A stretch of DNA of 64,000 bases, from NCBI RefSeq assembly GCF_045862395.1, contig NZ_AP023087.1:2852001-2916000 (forward strand). Reading direction: 5' to 3'. Below the pieces are notes generated by a model that ran no database searches, was not told the DNA's origin, and was given only the letters and a program-made list of their open reading frames with translations. The DNA is from Marinicellulosiphila megalodicopiae. GTDB lineage: Bacteria > Pseudomonadota > Gammaproteobacteria > Pseudomonadales > Natronospirillaceae. The position numbers were made by a program, and so were the translations under genes. How positions within the stretch are numbered: the first letter of the stretch is position 1; the number at the start of each line of letters is the position of its first letter. Of this stretch, positions 17,818 to 25,152 are shown piece after piece.

Positions 17818-18341
17818 ATATATTAGAAAACGAAACCATCATAAATTTAACAGACAAATATAATCAGCTATCTGGTAGAGACAAAATCCTAACCCAGTTT
17901 TTGACTGTATTTGTTATATTATGCATTGGATATTTTGCCCTTTATAACCCTAGTGTAAACGCAAAAATTAAAGCCAATGAACAATTAAACCAAACTCAAA
18001 AAACCTACCGCGACATACAAAAAGTAGTGCCCCAAATCATTCAAGCAAAACAAAACGCTGTTATTGCTCAACAAACCAGTCGCCCAAGTGTAAACAATAT
18101 AAATAAATCCATGACAGCAATGGTTAATGACTCATCTAAAAAATTTGCAATTATCATTGATAAAAGTTCATCAGAAGGTAATGACGCTATTAACCTTTCA
18201 GGCAAAGATCAAATATTTGATCAACTGATTCGATTTATGGGAGATGTAAACACAAGTTATGGCTTAACCATCGAAACTTACTCAATCAAACAAACCGATG
18301 TAAGTGGTAAAGTAGACTTCAATATAAAAATAAAACGCTAA
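17814..18341 (+). CDS. gspM: Type II secretion protein GspM
   Basis: GspM is a bitopic inner-membrane protein that stabilises GspL. The 175-residue product has a short cytoplasmic start, a membrane helix (about 27-45, FLTVFVILCIGYFALY), a coiled region and a small C-terminal alpha-beta domain ending DFNIKIKR. Sequence conservation is low; position after gspL and topology carry the call. It is the last gsp gene here. No gspN follows, and the ssrA promoter begins within 10 bases of the stop. Confidence 0.85.
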   Translation: MNILENETIINLTDKYNQLSGRDKILTQFLTVFVILCIGYFALYNPSVNAKIKANEQLNQTQKTYRDIQKVVPQIIQAKQNAVIAQQTSRPSVNNINKSMTAMVNDSSKKFAIIIDKSSSEGNDAINLSGKDQIFDQLIRFMGDVNTSYGLTIETYSIKQTDVSGKVDFNIKIKR

Positions 18342-18345
18342 AACA

Positions 18346-18373
18346 TTGCTAATAACAAGATAAGCGTTACAAT
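18346..18373 (+). promoter_or_regulatory. Probable ssrA promoter
   Basis: TTGCTA and TACAAT are spaced by 16 bases, which would start a transcript near 18380, about 23 bases before the mature 5' end of tmRNA. RNase P would remove this leader. Confidence 0.55.
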
Positions 18374-18402
18374 ACACAGACTTAAAATAGTTAACACTAT
18401 TC

Positions 18403-18768
18403 GGGGACGACATGGCTTCGACGTGGATTACAAAGTTTTAGGTGCATGCCGAGATGACAACCAATCTCGTTAATCCAAAGTTGTAAACTTTATAGTTGCA
18501 AACGATGCTAACTACGGCCAAGAGGCCTTGGCAGCTTAATAAGCTCGCCACTGAGATACGTGTTAGGCCTGAATTGTGTGTATCTCGGTCATTATGTCAG
18601 GATCGCCAGGAGAATCGTCTAGGTTCAATCGGCTAAACTCTAACTAGACTCATCAAAGTGAAGCCTGCTCTTCGGCGTCACCGAGATTAAATTATAGAAT
18701 GAGCTAAGCATGTAGTACCATGAATGGAGGATTTGCGGACGCGGGTTCGATCCCCGCCGTCTCCACCA
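18403..18768 (+). ncRNA. ssrA: Transfer-messenger RNA (tmRNA)
   Basis: tmRNA rescues stalled ribosomes and tags the unfinished protein for degradation. The 5' end GGGGACGACATGGCTTCGAC and the 3' end GGGTTCGATCCCCGCC followed by CTCCACCA are diagnostic. The acceptor arm GGGGACG pairs with CGTCTCC, and CCA is encoded. The tag reading frame gives (A)NDANYGQEALAA followed by TAA. At 13 residues this tag is longer than the common 10-residue ANDENYALAA type, with GQE inserted before the terminal ALAA. A promoter and a strong terminator flank the gene. Confidence 0.97.
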
Positions 18769-18774
18769 ATTCCA

Positions 18775-18806
18775 AAGCCTCGATACGCTAGTATCGGGGC
18801 TTTTTT
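18775..18806 (+). terminator. Rho-independent terminator of ssrA
   Basis: AAGCCTCGATAC and GTATCGGGGCTT form a 12-bp stem (one G-T pair) around the loop GCTA, followed by a run of Ts. It begins six bases after the mature tmRNA end. Confidence 0.92.
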
Positions 18807-19130
18807 ATGCCTGGAGCATAAATATCAGTGAGTGTATAAACAGCTAAAGTCGCAAGACTTAATGTGGGCGAGCGCTTGCCCTCGTTTCATGTCTAATTTA
18901 ATCTGAATACGATGAGACGGAAAGGATCGTACTGGCGCCCTATTACAATATTGAATCTCTTTAGCAAGTCTACCTAACAGTGCGACTTACTTTTAATTTA
19001 TTATTGCTAACTCTTAATTTGATTTTTTAAAGCTTACAAATAACCCACCTCACTAAATTCACAATAATAAAACCAAATCACTATTTATTGCGTATAGTTA
19101 ATACACACTATTACTATTTAAATCCTGAAC
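18807..19130. other. Intergenic region after ssrA
   Basis: No gene is visible in these 324 bases. The first 150 bases are less AT-rich than their surroundings and hold a GC-rich near-palindrome, GGGCGAGCGCTTGCCC (18866-18881), and a small AAGTC-GCAA-GACTT hairpin. The rest is AT-rich and probably contains the promoter of the next gene. The 3' end of ssrA is a known integration site for islands, but I see no integrase and no repeated att copy here. Confidence 0.4.
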
Positions 19131-20294
19131 ATGACTGATACTCAATCTTTTTTTGAACACCTTGCGCCATTCACTGATTTTCAGTTATTTTCAGATCCAA
19201 GCGTATATCAATCCCTTCCTGAAGATTGGTTGATTGTTGTGGCGGACATTAAAGGTTCTACCGTTGCCATTGAAGCTGGACAATATAAAGACGTCAATTC
19301 CATTAGTGGCTCAGTAGTAGTGGCTGTATTAAATGCCATCGGCCATAGAAGTATTCCCTTTGTTTTTGGTGGGGATGGTGCGAGTTTTTGTATACACCCT
19401 AGCGATATTCAAGCGGTAAGCGAAGCTTTGCTGGGTACTAAAAAAATGGCTCAGGATGCGTTTTCATTGCATTTACGAATTGGTATGGTGCCATTTAATT
19501 TAATATCTTCCCAATCTGTTTTAAAAGTGGCCAAATACAAAAGCAGCGAACATAATCACCAAGCAATGTTTTTAGGCGGCGCGCTACAACTAGCTGAAAC
19601 ATTAATCAAACAACCAGACAGTCAATATTTAATTGATGAACACGCTTTTGCTTCAAAAGCGGATTTTAGTGGTTTTGAATGTCGTTGGAATGAGTTTAAA
19701 AGCCCCAAACAAGAAACAATAGCATTGATGATTCAAGTACTAGACACTGACAATCAACAATCACATTACCAAGGTATTTATCAAAAAATATGTGAAATTT
19801 ATGGAGGTATTCACGAATACAACCCAATTTCAATTGACAAAATGTCACTCTCTTTATCCATCCTTAAAATACTTAAGGAAATCAAAATCAAATTTAATCG
19901 TATTGGGTTTATGAAAAAAATAAATATTTTAGCTAAATCATGGACATTAATTTTGATTGGTAAATATTTAATTGCTAAAAAAATCACAACCGATTCAACG
20001 CAATGGGGGGAATATAAAACCCGTTTTATTGAAAACAGTGATTTTCAAAAATTTGATGAAACTTTGCGTATGATTATTAGTGGATCAAAACAACAAAGAC
20101 TGGAACTCATGAAATATTTAGATCTTTGCCACCAACAAAAATTATTAGTGTATGGGATTCATCAAACAGATGCTGCGATTGCAACGTGCATGGTAATAGA
20201 TTATCAGCATCGACATTTTCATTTTATTGATGCCAACAATGGTGGCTATGCCATGGCAGCCAAACATTTGAAATTGCAATTAAAACAAATCTAA
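19131..20294 (+). CDS. DUF3095 protein, nucleotidyl cyclase-like
   Basis: The 387-residue protein matches the DUF3095 family, whose function is not established. It contains VADIKGSTVAIEAGQYKDVN (metal-site motif DIKGST at 39-44) and FVFGGDGASF (77-86), spaced as in class III adenylate/guanylate cyclases, so a cyclase fold is likely; activity is inference. The C-terminal third has hydrophobic and basic segments and ends with FHFIDANNGGYAMAAKHL. No signal peptide is present. The ribosome binding site is weak. It stands alone between ssrA and a hydrolase gene; a small GTGACA/TGTCAC hairpin lies after its stop (20306-20320). Confidence 0.75.
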   Translation: MTDTQSFFEHLAPFTDFQLFSDPSVYQSLPEDWLIVVADIKGSTVAIEAGQYKDVNSISGSVVVAVLNAIGHRSIPFVFGGDGASFCIHPSDIQAVSEALLGTKKMAQDAFSLHLRIGMVPFNLISSQSVLKVAKYKSSEHNHQAMFLGGALQLAETLIKQPDSQYLIDEHAFASKADFSGFECRWNEFKSPKQETIALMIQVLDTDNQQSHYQGIYQKICEIYGGIHEYNPISIDKMSLSLSILKILKEIKIKFNRIGFMKKINILAKSWTLILIGKYLIAKKITTDSTQWGEYKTRFIENSDFQKFDETLRMIISGSKQQRLELMKYLDLCHQQKLLVYGIHQTDAAIATCMVIDYQHRHFHFIDANNGGYAMAAKHLKLQLKQI

Positions 20295-20445
20295 AACTAA
20301 ATTACGTGACACCCTGTCACTCAAAAAAAATACTTGCTTAGTCATCGTTTTATAAATTAAAGTGTTTTTTGTCATCCGATTTTTTGCTTTATTCGTATAC
20401 AACTCAACTCATTATATTTCACAATTACCACTGGAGAGCCCAATA

Positions 20446-21354
20446 ATGTCATTACCTAAAACCGTCACTGTTAATGCTAAACAAATCCCTCAAGAAGCTT
20501 TTGATTGGTACGATGAATACGCTCATGGCGATATTGATCGTCGTACTTTTTTACGTCGTTTAACCGCTATAGGGTTAACCGCTGCTGCCGTTAGTGGTGG
20601 CTTACTTCCTAATTATGCCATGGCTGAACAAGTATCTTTTAATGATGAGGATATCACCGCAAGTTACGCTACTTTCCCTTCAAAAGACGGCTTAGGTGAA
20701 GGTCGTGGTTATTTGGTAATGCCTAAAGTTAAAGAAGGCATGATGGCTAAAAAATTACCAGCGGTTTTGGTAGTACATGAAAACCGTGGCTTAAATCCTT
20801 ACATCAAAGATGTCGCTCGCAGATTAGCCAAGGCTGGATTTATTGCGTTTGCTCCTGACATATTACACACATTAGGTGGATACCCAGGAAACGACGATGA
20901 GGGCCGTTCTATGCAAAGCTCATTAGATAAAGCCAAAGTAGAAACGGACTTTATAAATGCGGCTTATTTTTTGAAAAATCATGAATTAACCACTGATAAA
21001 TTAGGTGTCGTTGGATTTTGTTTTGGGGGTTATGTGTCAAACATGTTGGCCGCTCGTATTCCCGATACAATTAACGCTGCCGTGCCTTATTATGGAACAC
21101 CCGCTGAATCAAGCATCATCAAAAATATTAAAGCGCCGTTATTATTACAATTTGCTGAATTAGATAAACGCGTGAATGCTTCTTGGCCTGATTATGAAGT
21201 GCAATTAAAATCAATGAAGGCTGATTATCAAGCGTATGTTTATAAAGATGCGAATCATGGTTTTCATAATGACTCTACTGCCCGATATGTGGAAACTGCA
21301 GCAGAATTATCTTGGGAACGCACATTGACGTTTTTTAATAAGCACTTAGCTTAA
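20446..21354 (+). CDS. Tat-exported dienelactone hydrolase family protein
   Basis: This is an alpha/beta hydrolase of the dienelactone hydrolase family. The 302 residues start with a region containing a twin-arginine signal (DRRTFLRRL, then a hydrophobic stretch ending YAMAEQ), implying export of the folded enzyme. The catalytic set is visible: Cys in GFCFGG, Asp in AELDKRVN and His in DANHGFHN. I start at the ATG at 20446, preceded by GGAGAG; the longer frame from 20362 lacks support. The substrate is unknown; the family includes enzymes of chloroaromatic breakdown and many of other function. A bidirectional terminator follows. Confidence 0.88.
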   Translation: MSLPKTVTVNAKQIPQEAFDWYDEYAHGDIDRRTFLRRLTAIGLTAAAVSGGLLPNYAMAEQVSFNDEDITASYATFPSKDGLGEGRGYLVMPKVKEGMMAKKLPAVLVVHENRGLNPYIKDVARRLAKAGFIAFAPDILHTLGGYPGNDDEGRSMQSSLDKAKVETDFINAAYFLKNHELTTDKLGVVGFCFGGYVSNMLAARIPDTINAAVPYYGTPAESSIIKNIKAPLLLQFAELDKRVNASWPDYEVQLKSMKADYQAYVYKDANHGFHNDSTARYVETAAELSWERTLTFFNKHLA

Positions 21355-21374
21355 AACTTAATAGCCTATTTAAA

Positions 21375-21404
21375 AAACCTTAACCGATATTTCGATTAAG
21401 GTTT
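21375..21404. terminator. Bidirectional terminator
   Basis: AAACCTTAACCGA pairs with TCGATTAAGGTTT (one mismatch) around a short loop, with T-rich sequence following on both strands. It sits between convergent genes, the dienelactone hydrolase and the J-domain protein. Confidence 0.85.
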
Positions 21405-21410
21405 ACTTTT

Positions 21411-22520
21411 TTAGTAAAACGCATTCGTACGATAATACTTTTCCTCTAAAATCGGTTTCAGTTTTTTTAAACTGGTCACTTGATTTAAAAACATTTCATA
21501 CATTTCTATATCATTTGTAATTTCAATTTTATATTCATCAATTTCTTTTTGAGTTTTGGCTTTTGTGGCTTTTTTAAATTTTGAATACACTGCACCATGT
21601 ATTGGGTTTTCGTAAATGATCTGTTGTTTTTCGTCATTCAACGTGTCGATGCGTTTTTTTAATAATTCATTAATCTGCGAAATATCGCCATCAATAATAT
21701 CAAATGCAGACTGTCCTACATATTCATCAAATAATGAGAAAATCGTCAACACATCATTATTATCTCTTGCTGTAGATAAAACAGACATCACATCATGAAA
21801 CTTTTCTCTGTCTTCTGCTGTGGTTGCTTTATCAGGATGGATGACACTGGCAATTTTTTTGAACATTTTATTGATTGAGGATTTTTTAAATATTTTGTCT
21901 GTGTCGACATCTTTATTAGAATTAATCTCAGAATCTTTATCAAAAAAGTCATCCCCAAATTGCTTGGAAAATTCTTCTTTAATAGCATCAACATCGACGC
22001 CCATTTCTTCTGCCATTCGCTTGGCCATTTCATCGAAATTATTCTCAAATGAATCTTTACCTTCCACATCATCAAATAGAGATTCTTCATCGGATTGTTG
22101 ATCTTGTAAATCTGATAGACCTTCTGGGTCGTAGTAATTTTTAACTGTGTCCATATATTGTTTTTGTATATTTTGCATCACCTTGTGATCGGTCATGGGA
22201 TTAGCGTATAACATTTCAATATTTTCTTTAATCCATAGAAATAACGTTTCTTTTTCCCATTTGCTTAATGATTTACGCCCAGCAAAGGTTAATAATTGAG
22301 TGATTAAACTGATTATAGCCGCTTGAGATTCACGCTCTGTTTGCGCTAAATCGGACATCACCGTTTTAGAAAACGTCACTACTTCTATTTTTAGTTTTTG
22401 GTTTCTTTTTTCTAACGACTGTACTTTTTTCCAGTTTTTATTAAATTGTTCCTCTTGTTTGGACAACTTCTTTTTATGAGATAAAACGGAAGATACTTTT
22501 ACAGTTTTGCTAGAATTCAT
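21411..22520 (-). CDS. J-domain-like protein, DnaJ-type co-chaperone candidate
   Basis: The 369-residue soluble protein has a lysine-rich, coiled-coil N-terminus, an acidic centre (about 130-210) and a J-domain-like segment INKMFKKIASVIHPDK with the HPD tripeptide at 228-230, the residues that stimulate DnaK. The helix after HPD is present, but the glycine-rich and zinc regions of DnaJ are absent. Similar proteins occur in other gammaproteobacteria as uncharacterised J-domain proteins. I start at the ATG at 22520; a TTG three codons upstream is less likely. No clear ribosome binding site is seen. An IS element sits about 90 bases upstream of the start. Confidence 0.65.
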   Translation of the reverse strand: MNSSKTVKVSSVLSHKKKLSKQEEQFNKNWKKVQSLEKRNQKLKIEVVTFSKTVMSDLAQTERESQAAIISLITQLLTFAGRKSLSKWEKETLFLWIKENIEMLYANPMTDHKVMQNIQKQYMDTVKNYYDPEGLSDLQDQQSDEESLFDDVEGKDSFENNFDEMAKRMAEEMGVDVDAIKEEFSKQFGDDFFDKDSEINSNKDVDTDKIFKKSSINKMFKKIASVIHPDKATTAEDREKFHDVMSVLSTARDNNDVLTIFSLFDEYVGQSAFDIIDGDISQINELLKKRIDTLNDEKQQIIYENPIHGAVYSKFKKATKAKTQKEIDEYKIEITNDIEMYEMFLNQVTSLKKLKPILEEKYYRTNAFY

Positions 22521-22603
22521 TATTTTCAACTACTATCAATTCAATTTATTGGGAAGTTTAAATGATGTTAAGCACAATTTCATTAAATGCATGAGAAAAG
22601 GCC

Positions 22604-22611
22604 AAATTGAT
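22604..22611. repeat. 8-bp target site duplication, left
   Basis: AAATTGAT here is repeated exactly at 23680-23687 on the other side of the IS. Eight bases is the duplication length known for IS1595 elements. Confidence 0.9.
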
Positions 22612-23679
22612 GGCTATGTTTTGAATTTATGTTGCTGCACCTGTAACAGTTTGAATTCAAACAGTTTTTCGCTTTCGCTCTTAATGTCGCTAGAAAAGGT
22701 CTGATATTTGTGCCAGTCCAGCATTCTAAACCAACCCAAATACTTCGCTAAATACTTACTGGCCACTCCATGCATCTTCAAATACCAACGCTTTAACTGA
22801 CTGTGGTAATTATTGATATTTTGAATATGATACAAACTTTGCTGCGTTTGATTGTTGGTTATCACAACATGATGCAAATGATGTTCTTTGCAAATTTGAT
22901 TATAAGCCGGCTGCCCATCGGTACATAAAACAGATTCGTCGGCAATTTTGCAGCCTAAGCATTGATTGATTTCAGCGCCATTTACGTGGGTTAATATTTG
23001 ATCAAATTCATGATGATTTCGATCTTTAGCGGTTAACACTGCCACCCAATCGTGCTGATTAATGCCAGGTGTGGATGCTTTAGATCCTCGTTGTCTTGCA
23101 GGTCGGTTTAAGTTTCGCTCGCCTTTTTTAGATTCTCGAAAATACGTTTCATCTGCTTCAATAATACCTTCAAGCCTTGATTCATAGGTGTTTTGAGTAG
23201 CATTCATAAAACGATGACGCCAATTAAAAGAGGTAGTCACACAAATATTCAAATCTTTTGCGCAACGCCGAATACTATCTTGGTCAAGCATGTGCTCTAA
23301 GTATTTTTGCCAAAGCTCAGGTTTGTGCTGATAAAAATAAGCACTGCCTCGAGTGCACACAAAACTTTTGCGACATTCGTTGCAAAAAAATCGCTGTCTG
23401 CCATTACTAAAACCGTATTTTCGCAAGCGGTTACTTTGACAATGAATGCATTTTGAGTGGGTGATCACTTCTTTAGACAGTCGTGTAAGAATGGGATTTT
23501 CTTGTGCAACTAAAGCGGTGGATAGAGTTTGTTTTTGAACAGGATCGAGCTTGCTTACCTGCTTAAGTATGTTTTGAAAATGCTGTGGATTCATAGGCTA
23601 TGTCATTGTGGGTGTATAAATCTCAGCTTAGATCAGCATTATGATTTTGCATCCAGCCACAACAATTTAAAACATAGCC
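22612..23679 (-). mobile_element. Complete IS1595-family insertion sequence, 1068 bp
   Basis: The ends GGCTATGTTTT (left, 22612) and AAAACATAGCC (right, to 23679) are exact inverted repeats for 11 bases. Similarity extends to 23 of 28 bases (22612-22639 against 23652-23679). One transposase gene fills the element and an 8-bp AAATTGAT duplication flanks it, so the insertion looks intact and fairly recent. It lies between the promoter side of the J-domain gene and the terminator of the glutathionyl-hydroquinone reductase gene, and interrupts no recognisable gene. Confidence 0.95.
22614..23594 (-). CDS. IS1595-family transposase
   Basis: This DDE-type transposase of 326 residues moves the surrounding element. 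It has an N-terminal zinc ribbon (CIHC then CNEC), a helix-turn-helix-like stretch (SIRRCAKDLNICVTTSFNWR), and the ISXO2-like catalytic core with IIEADETYF, VLCTDGQPAY and NINNYHSQLKRW followed by GVASKYLAKYLGWFRML. No frameshift or internal stop is seen. Its TAG stop lies inside the left terminal inverted repeat (22614-22616), so the coding region runs into the element's end. Confidence 0.93.
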   Translation of the reverse strand: MNPQHFQNILKQVSKLDPVQKQTLSTALVAQENPILTRLSKEVITHSKCIHCQSNRLRKYGFSNGRQRFFCNECRKSFVCTRGSAYFYQHKPELWQKYLEHMLDQDSIRRCAKDLNICVTTSFNWRHRFMNATQNTYESRLEGIIEADETYFRESKKGERNLNRPARQRGSKASTPGINQHDWVAVLTAKDRNHHEFDQILTHVNGAEINQCLGCKIADESVLCTDGQPAYNQICKEHHLHHVVITNNQTQQSLYHIQNINNYHSQLKRWYLKMHGVASKYLAKYLGWFRMLDWHKYQTFSSDIKSESEKLFEFKLLQVQQHKFKT

Positions 23680-23687
23680 AAATTGAT
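23680..23687. repeat. 8-bp target site duplication, right
   Basis: AAATTGAT directly after the right end of the IS, identical to 22604-22611. Confidence 0.9.
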
Positions 23688-23693
23688 AGAAGC

Positions 23694-23718
23694 ACAAAAA
23701 AGTAAGCTCGGCTTACTT
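23694..23718 (-). terminator. Rho-independent terminator, minus strand
   Basis: On the minus strand AAGTAAGC and GCTTACTT form an 8-bp stem with a three-base loop, followed by Ts. It ends the glutathionyl-hydroquinone reductase gene. The IS inserted just beyond it. Confidence 0.8.
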
Positions 23719-23731
23719 AAGTGCCTGATAA

Positions 23732-24715
23732 TCACCTTGTAAAACGATCTCTGTCATGGGGCGCATTAAAATTCAAAATTGGCCCTTTGGGAATGATCAA
23801 AGTCGGATTAATCATGTCATGAGATCCATAGTAATGCGCTTTAATATTATCAATATTCACCGTTGAGGCAACACCTGGTTGCTGATACAAATCTCTCACA
23901 TAATGACTTAACGCTGGATAATCCTCAATGCGTTTTAAATTGCATTTAAAATGCCCGACATACACTGCATCAAATCGAATCAAAGTAGTGAACAATCGCC
24001 AATCTGCTTCGGTGATGGTTGATCCAGTTAAATATCGTTGCAAGCTTAAGCGCTGATCTAGCTGATCTAATACATCAAACAATTGCGTTACCGCTTCGTC
24101 ATAGGCTGATTCTGTCGTGGCAAAACCGGCTTTATACACACCATTATTCACATTATGGTAAATCCATGCATTTAATTGGTCTATTTGGTCGCGTAATTCA
24201 ATTGGGTAGTAATCTCCTTCTTTTGCGCCAATATCATCAAATGCCTCATTGAACATTCTGATGATTTCAGAGGATTCATTACTGACGATGGTATTGAGTT
24301 GTTTGTCCCACAAAACTGGAACGGTAACTCGACCGGTGTAATCATTTTTTGCTAATGTGTAAATCTCATGTAAACGAGTCTTTTTATTCACTTCATCAGC
24401 GATCACATCTTTATGCGGTTCAAATGTCCAGCCTTCATCAAGCATAAATGGATTAACAACTGACAATGAAATCATATTCTCAAGGCCTTTAAGCTTCCTG
24501 AAAATTAACGTTCGATGTGCCCATGGACAGGCTAAGGATACATACAAATGATACCGCCCTGGTTCTGCTTTAAAGTCAGGTGTTCCTGTTTTTGCAGATT
24601 CTCCAGATTTGGTAATCCAATTTCTAAAAATTGAATCATTACGTACAAATTTGCCACCTGTTTTTTTTGTATTGTACCAGTTATTGTTCCACTGCCCGTT
24701 TACTAATAAACCCAT
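23732..24715 (-). CDS. yqjG: Glutathionyl-hydroquinone reductase (YqjG/ECM4 type)
   Basis: Enzymes of this glutathione transferase class reduce glutathionyl-hydroquinones, using a thioredoxin-fold cysteine. The 327-residue protein has the active-site segment LACPWAHRTLIFRKLKGLE, the following NPFMLDEGWTF, YTGRVTVPVLWD and the helical C-terminal domain with LTGSTITEADWRLFTTLIRF. Length fits the family (about 320). GGGAG precedes the ATG. The gene is monocistronic, with its own terminator before the IS. Confidence 0.93.
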   Translation of the reverse strand: MGLLVNGQWNNNWYNTKKTGGKFVRNDSIFRNWITKSGESAKTGTPDFKAEPGRYHLYVSLACPWAHRTLIFRKLKGLENMISLSVVNPFMLDEGWTFEPHKDVIADEVNKKTRLHEIYTLAKNDYTGRVTVPVLWDKQLNTIVSNESSEIIRMFNEAFDDIGAKEGDYYPIELRDQIDQLNAWIYHNVNNGVYKAGFATTESAYDEAVTQLFDVLDQLDQRLSLQRYLTGSTITEADWRLFTTLIRFDAVYVGHFKCNLKRIEDYPALSHYVRDLYQQPGVASTVNIDNIKAHYYGSHDMINPTLIIPKGPILNFNAPHDRDRFTR

Positions 24716-24856
24716 TGTGTCTCCCGTTTCGCTCGTTGATGAACTTTTTAAAATACAATTTTTTATGTGTCAATCTTGTACTTAATACCTATACGTCGTT
24801 ACCCTAATTTTAGTTTGCTAAGGGTTTTAATTTAGTAAGGTTTTAGTTTGATGTAG

Positions 24857-24890
24857 ATAGCTTTGATTTAAATAGCTTTGAATTAAATAG
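24857..24890. repeat. 15-bp tandem repeat, two copies plus part
   Basis: ATAGCTTTGATTTAA is followed directly by ATAGCTTTGAATTAA (one mismatch) and ATAG. It lies in non-coding DNA about 140 bases upstream of the yqjG start. Confidence 0.7.
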
Positions 24891-25101
24891 TTTTTGAGAT
24901 GGATAGTTGTATGGGGTTAGTTTAGAGGGATAAGGACAAACAACAACCGCAAAAATTGCAATATGGTTGTTAGATTTTGCCAATCAGGCAGTTTATTTAT
25001 TATTTATGAATTTTACAGTGTTGTTAAATTGCAGATCAAAGATTGAACTCAACAAAAGGAAGTGGCGTTTTTTAAAGCCGAATCAATAGGAATTAAAAAT
25101 T

Positions 25102-25129
25102 AGCGGCCACTTTAAGTGAGTGCACCGCT
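25102..25129 (-). terminator. Possible terminator of the ABC-F gene
   Basis: On the minus strand AGCGG and CCGCT pair, with CACT/AGTG inside, followed by AATTTTTAA. It starts 24 bases after the ABC-F stop codon. The stem has internal mismatches. Confidence 0.45.
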
Positions 25130-25152
25130 TTTTGAATTATTTCTAAGTTACA

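Larger units (their letters stand above)
24716..25152. other. Long AT-rich intergenic region with short repeats
   Basis: These 437 bases hold no gene I can support. They include a tandem 15-bp repeat at 24857-24890 (ATAGCTTTGATTTAA, ATAGCTTTGAATTAA, then ATAG), an inverted repeat AACAACC/GGTTGTT near 24943-24974 and a terminator-like hairpin near the right end. The promoter of the reductase gene should lie at the left end. Confidence 0.45.

Noticed and set aside
18807..19130. Genomic island remnant at the ssrA 3' end
   Set aside because: No integrase, no second copy of the ssrA end and no foreign gene are present; only a slight composition shift is seen.
22507..22704. 65-codon plus-strand frame across the left IS end
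   Set aside because: It spans the junction of host DNA and the IS and lies antisense to the transposase gene, so it is chance.
24943..24974. AACAACC/GGTTGTT inverted repeat as a terminator
   Set aside because: The loop is long, no T-run follows on either strand, and no gene end is near.
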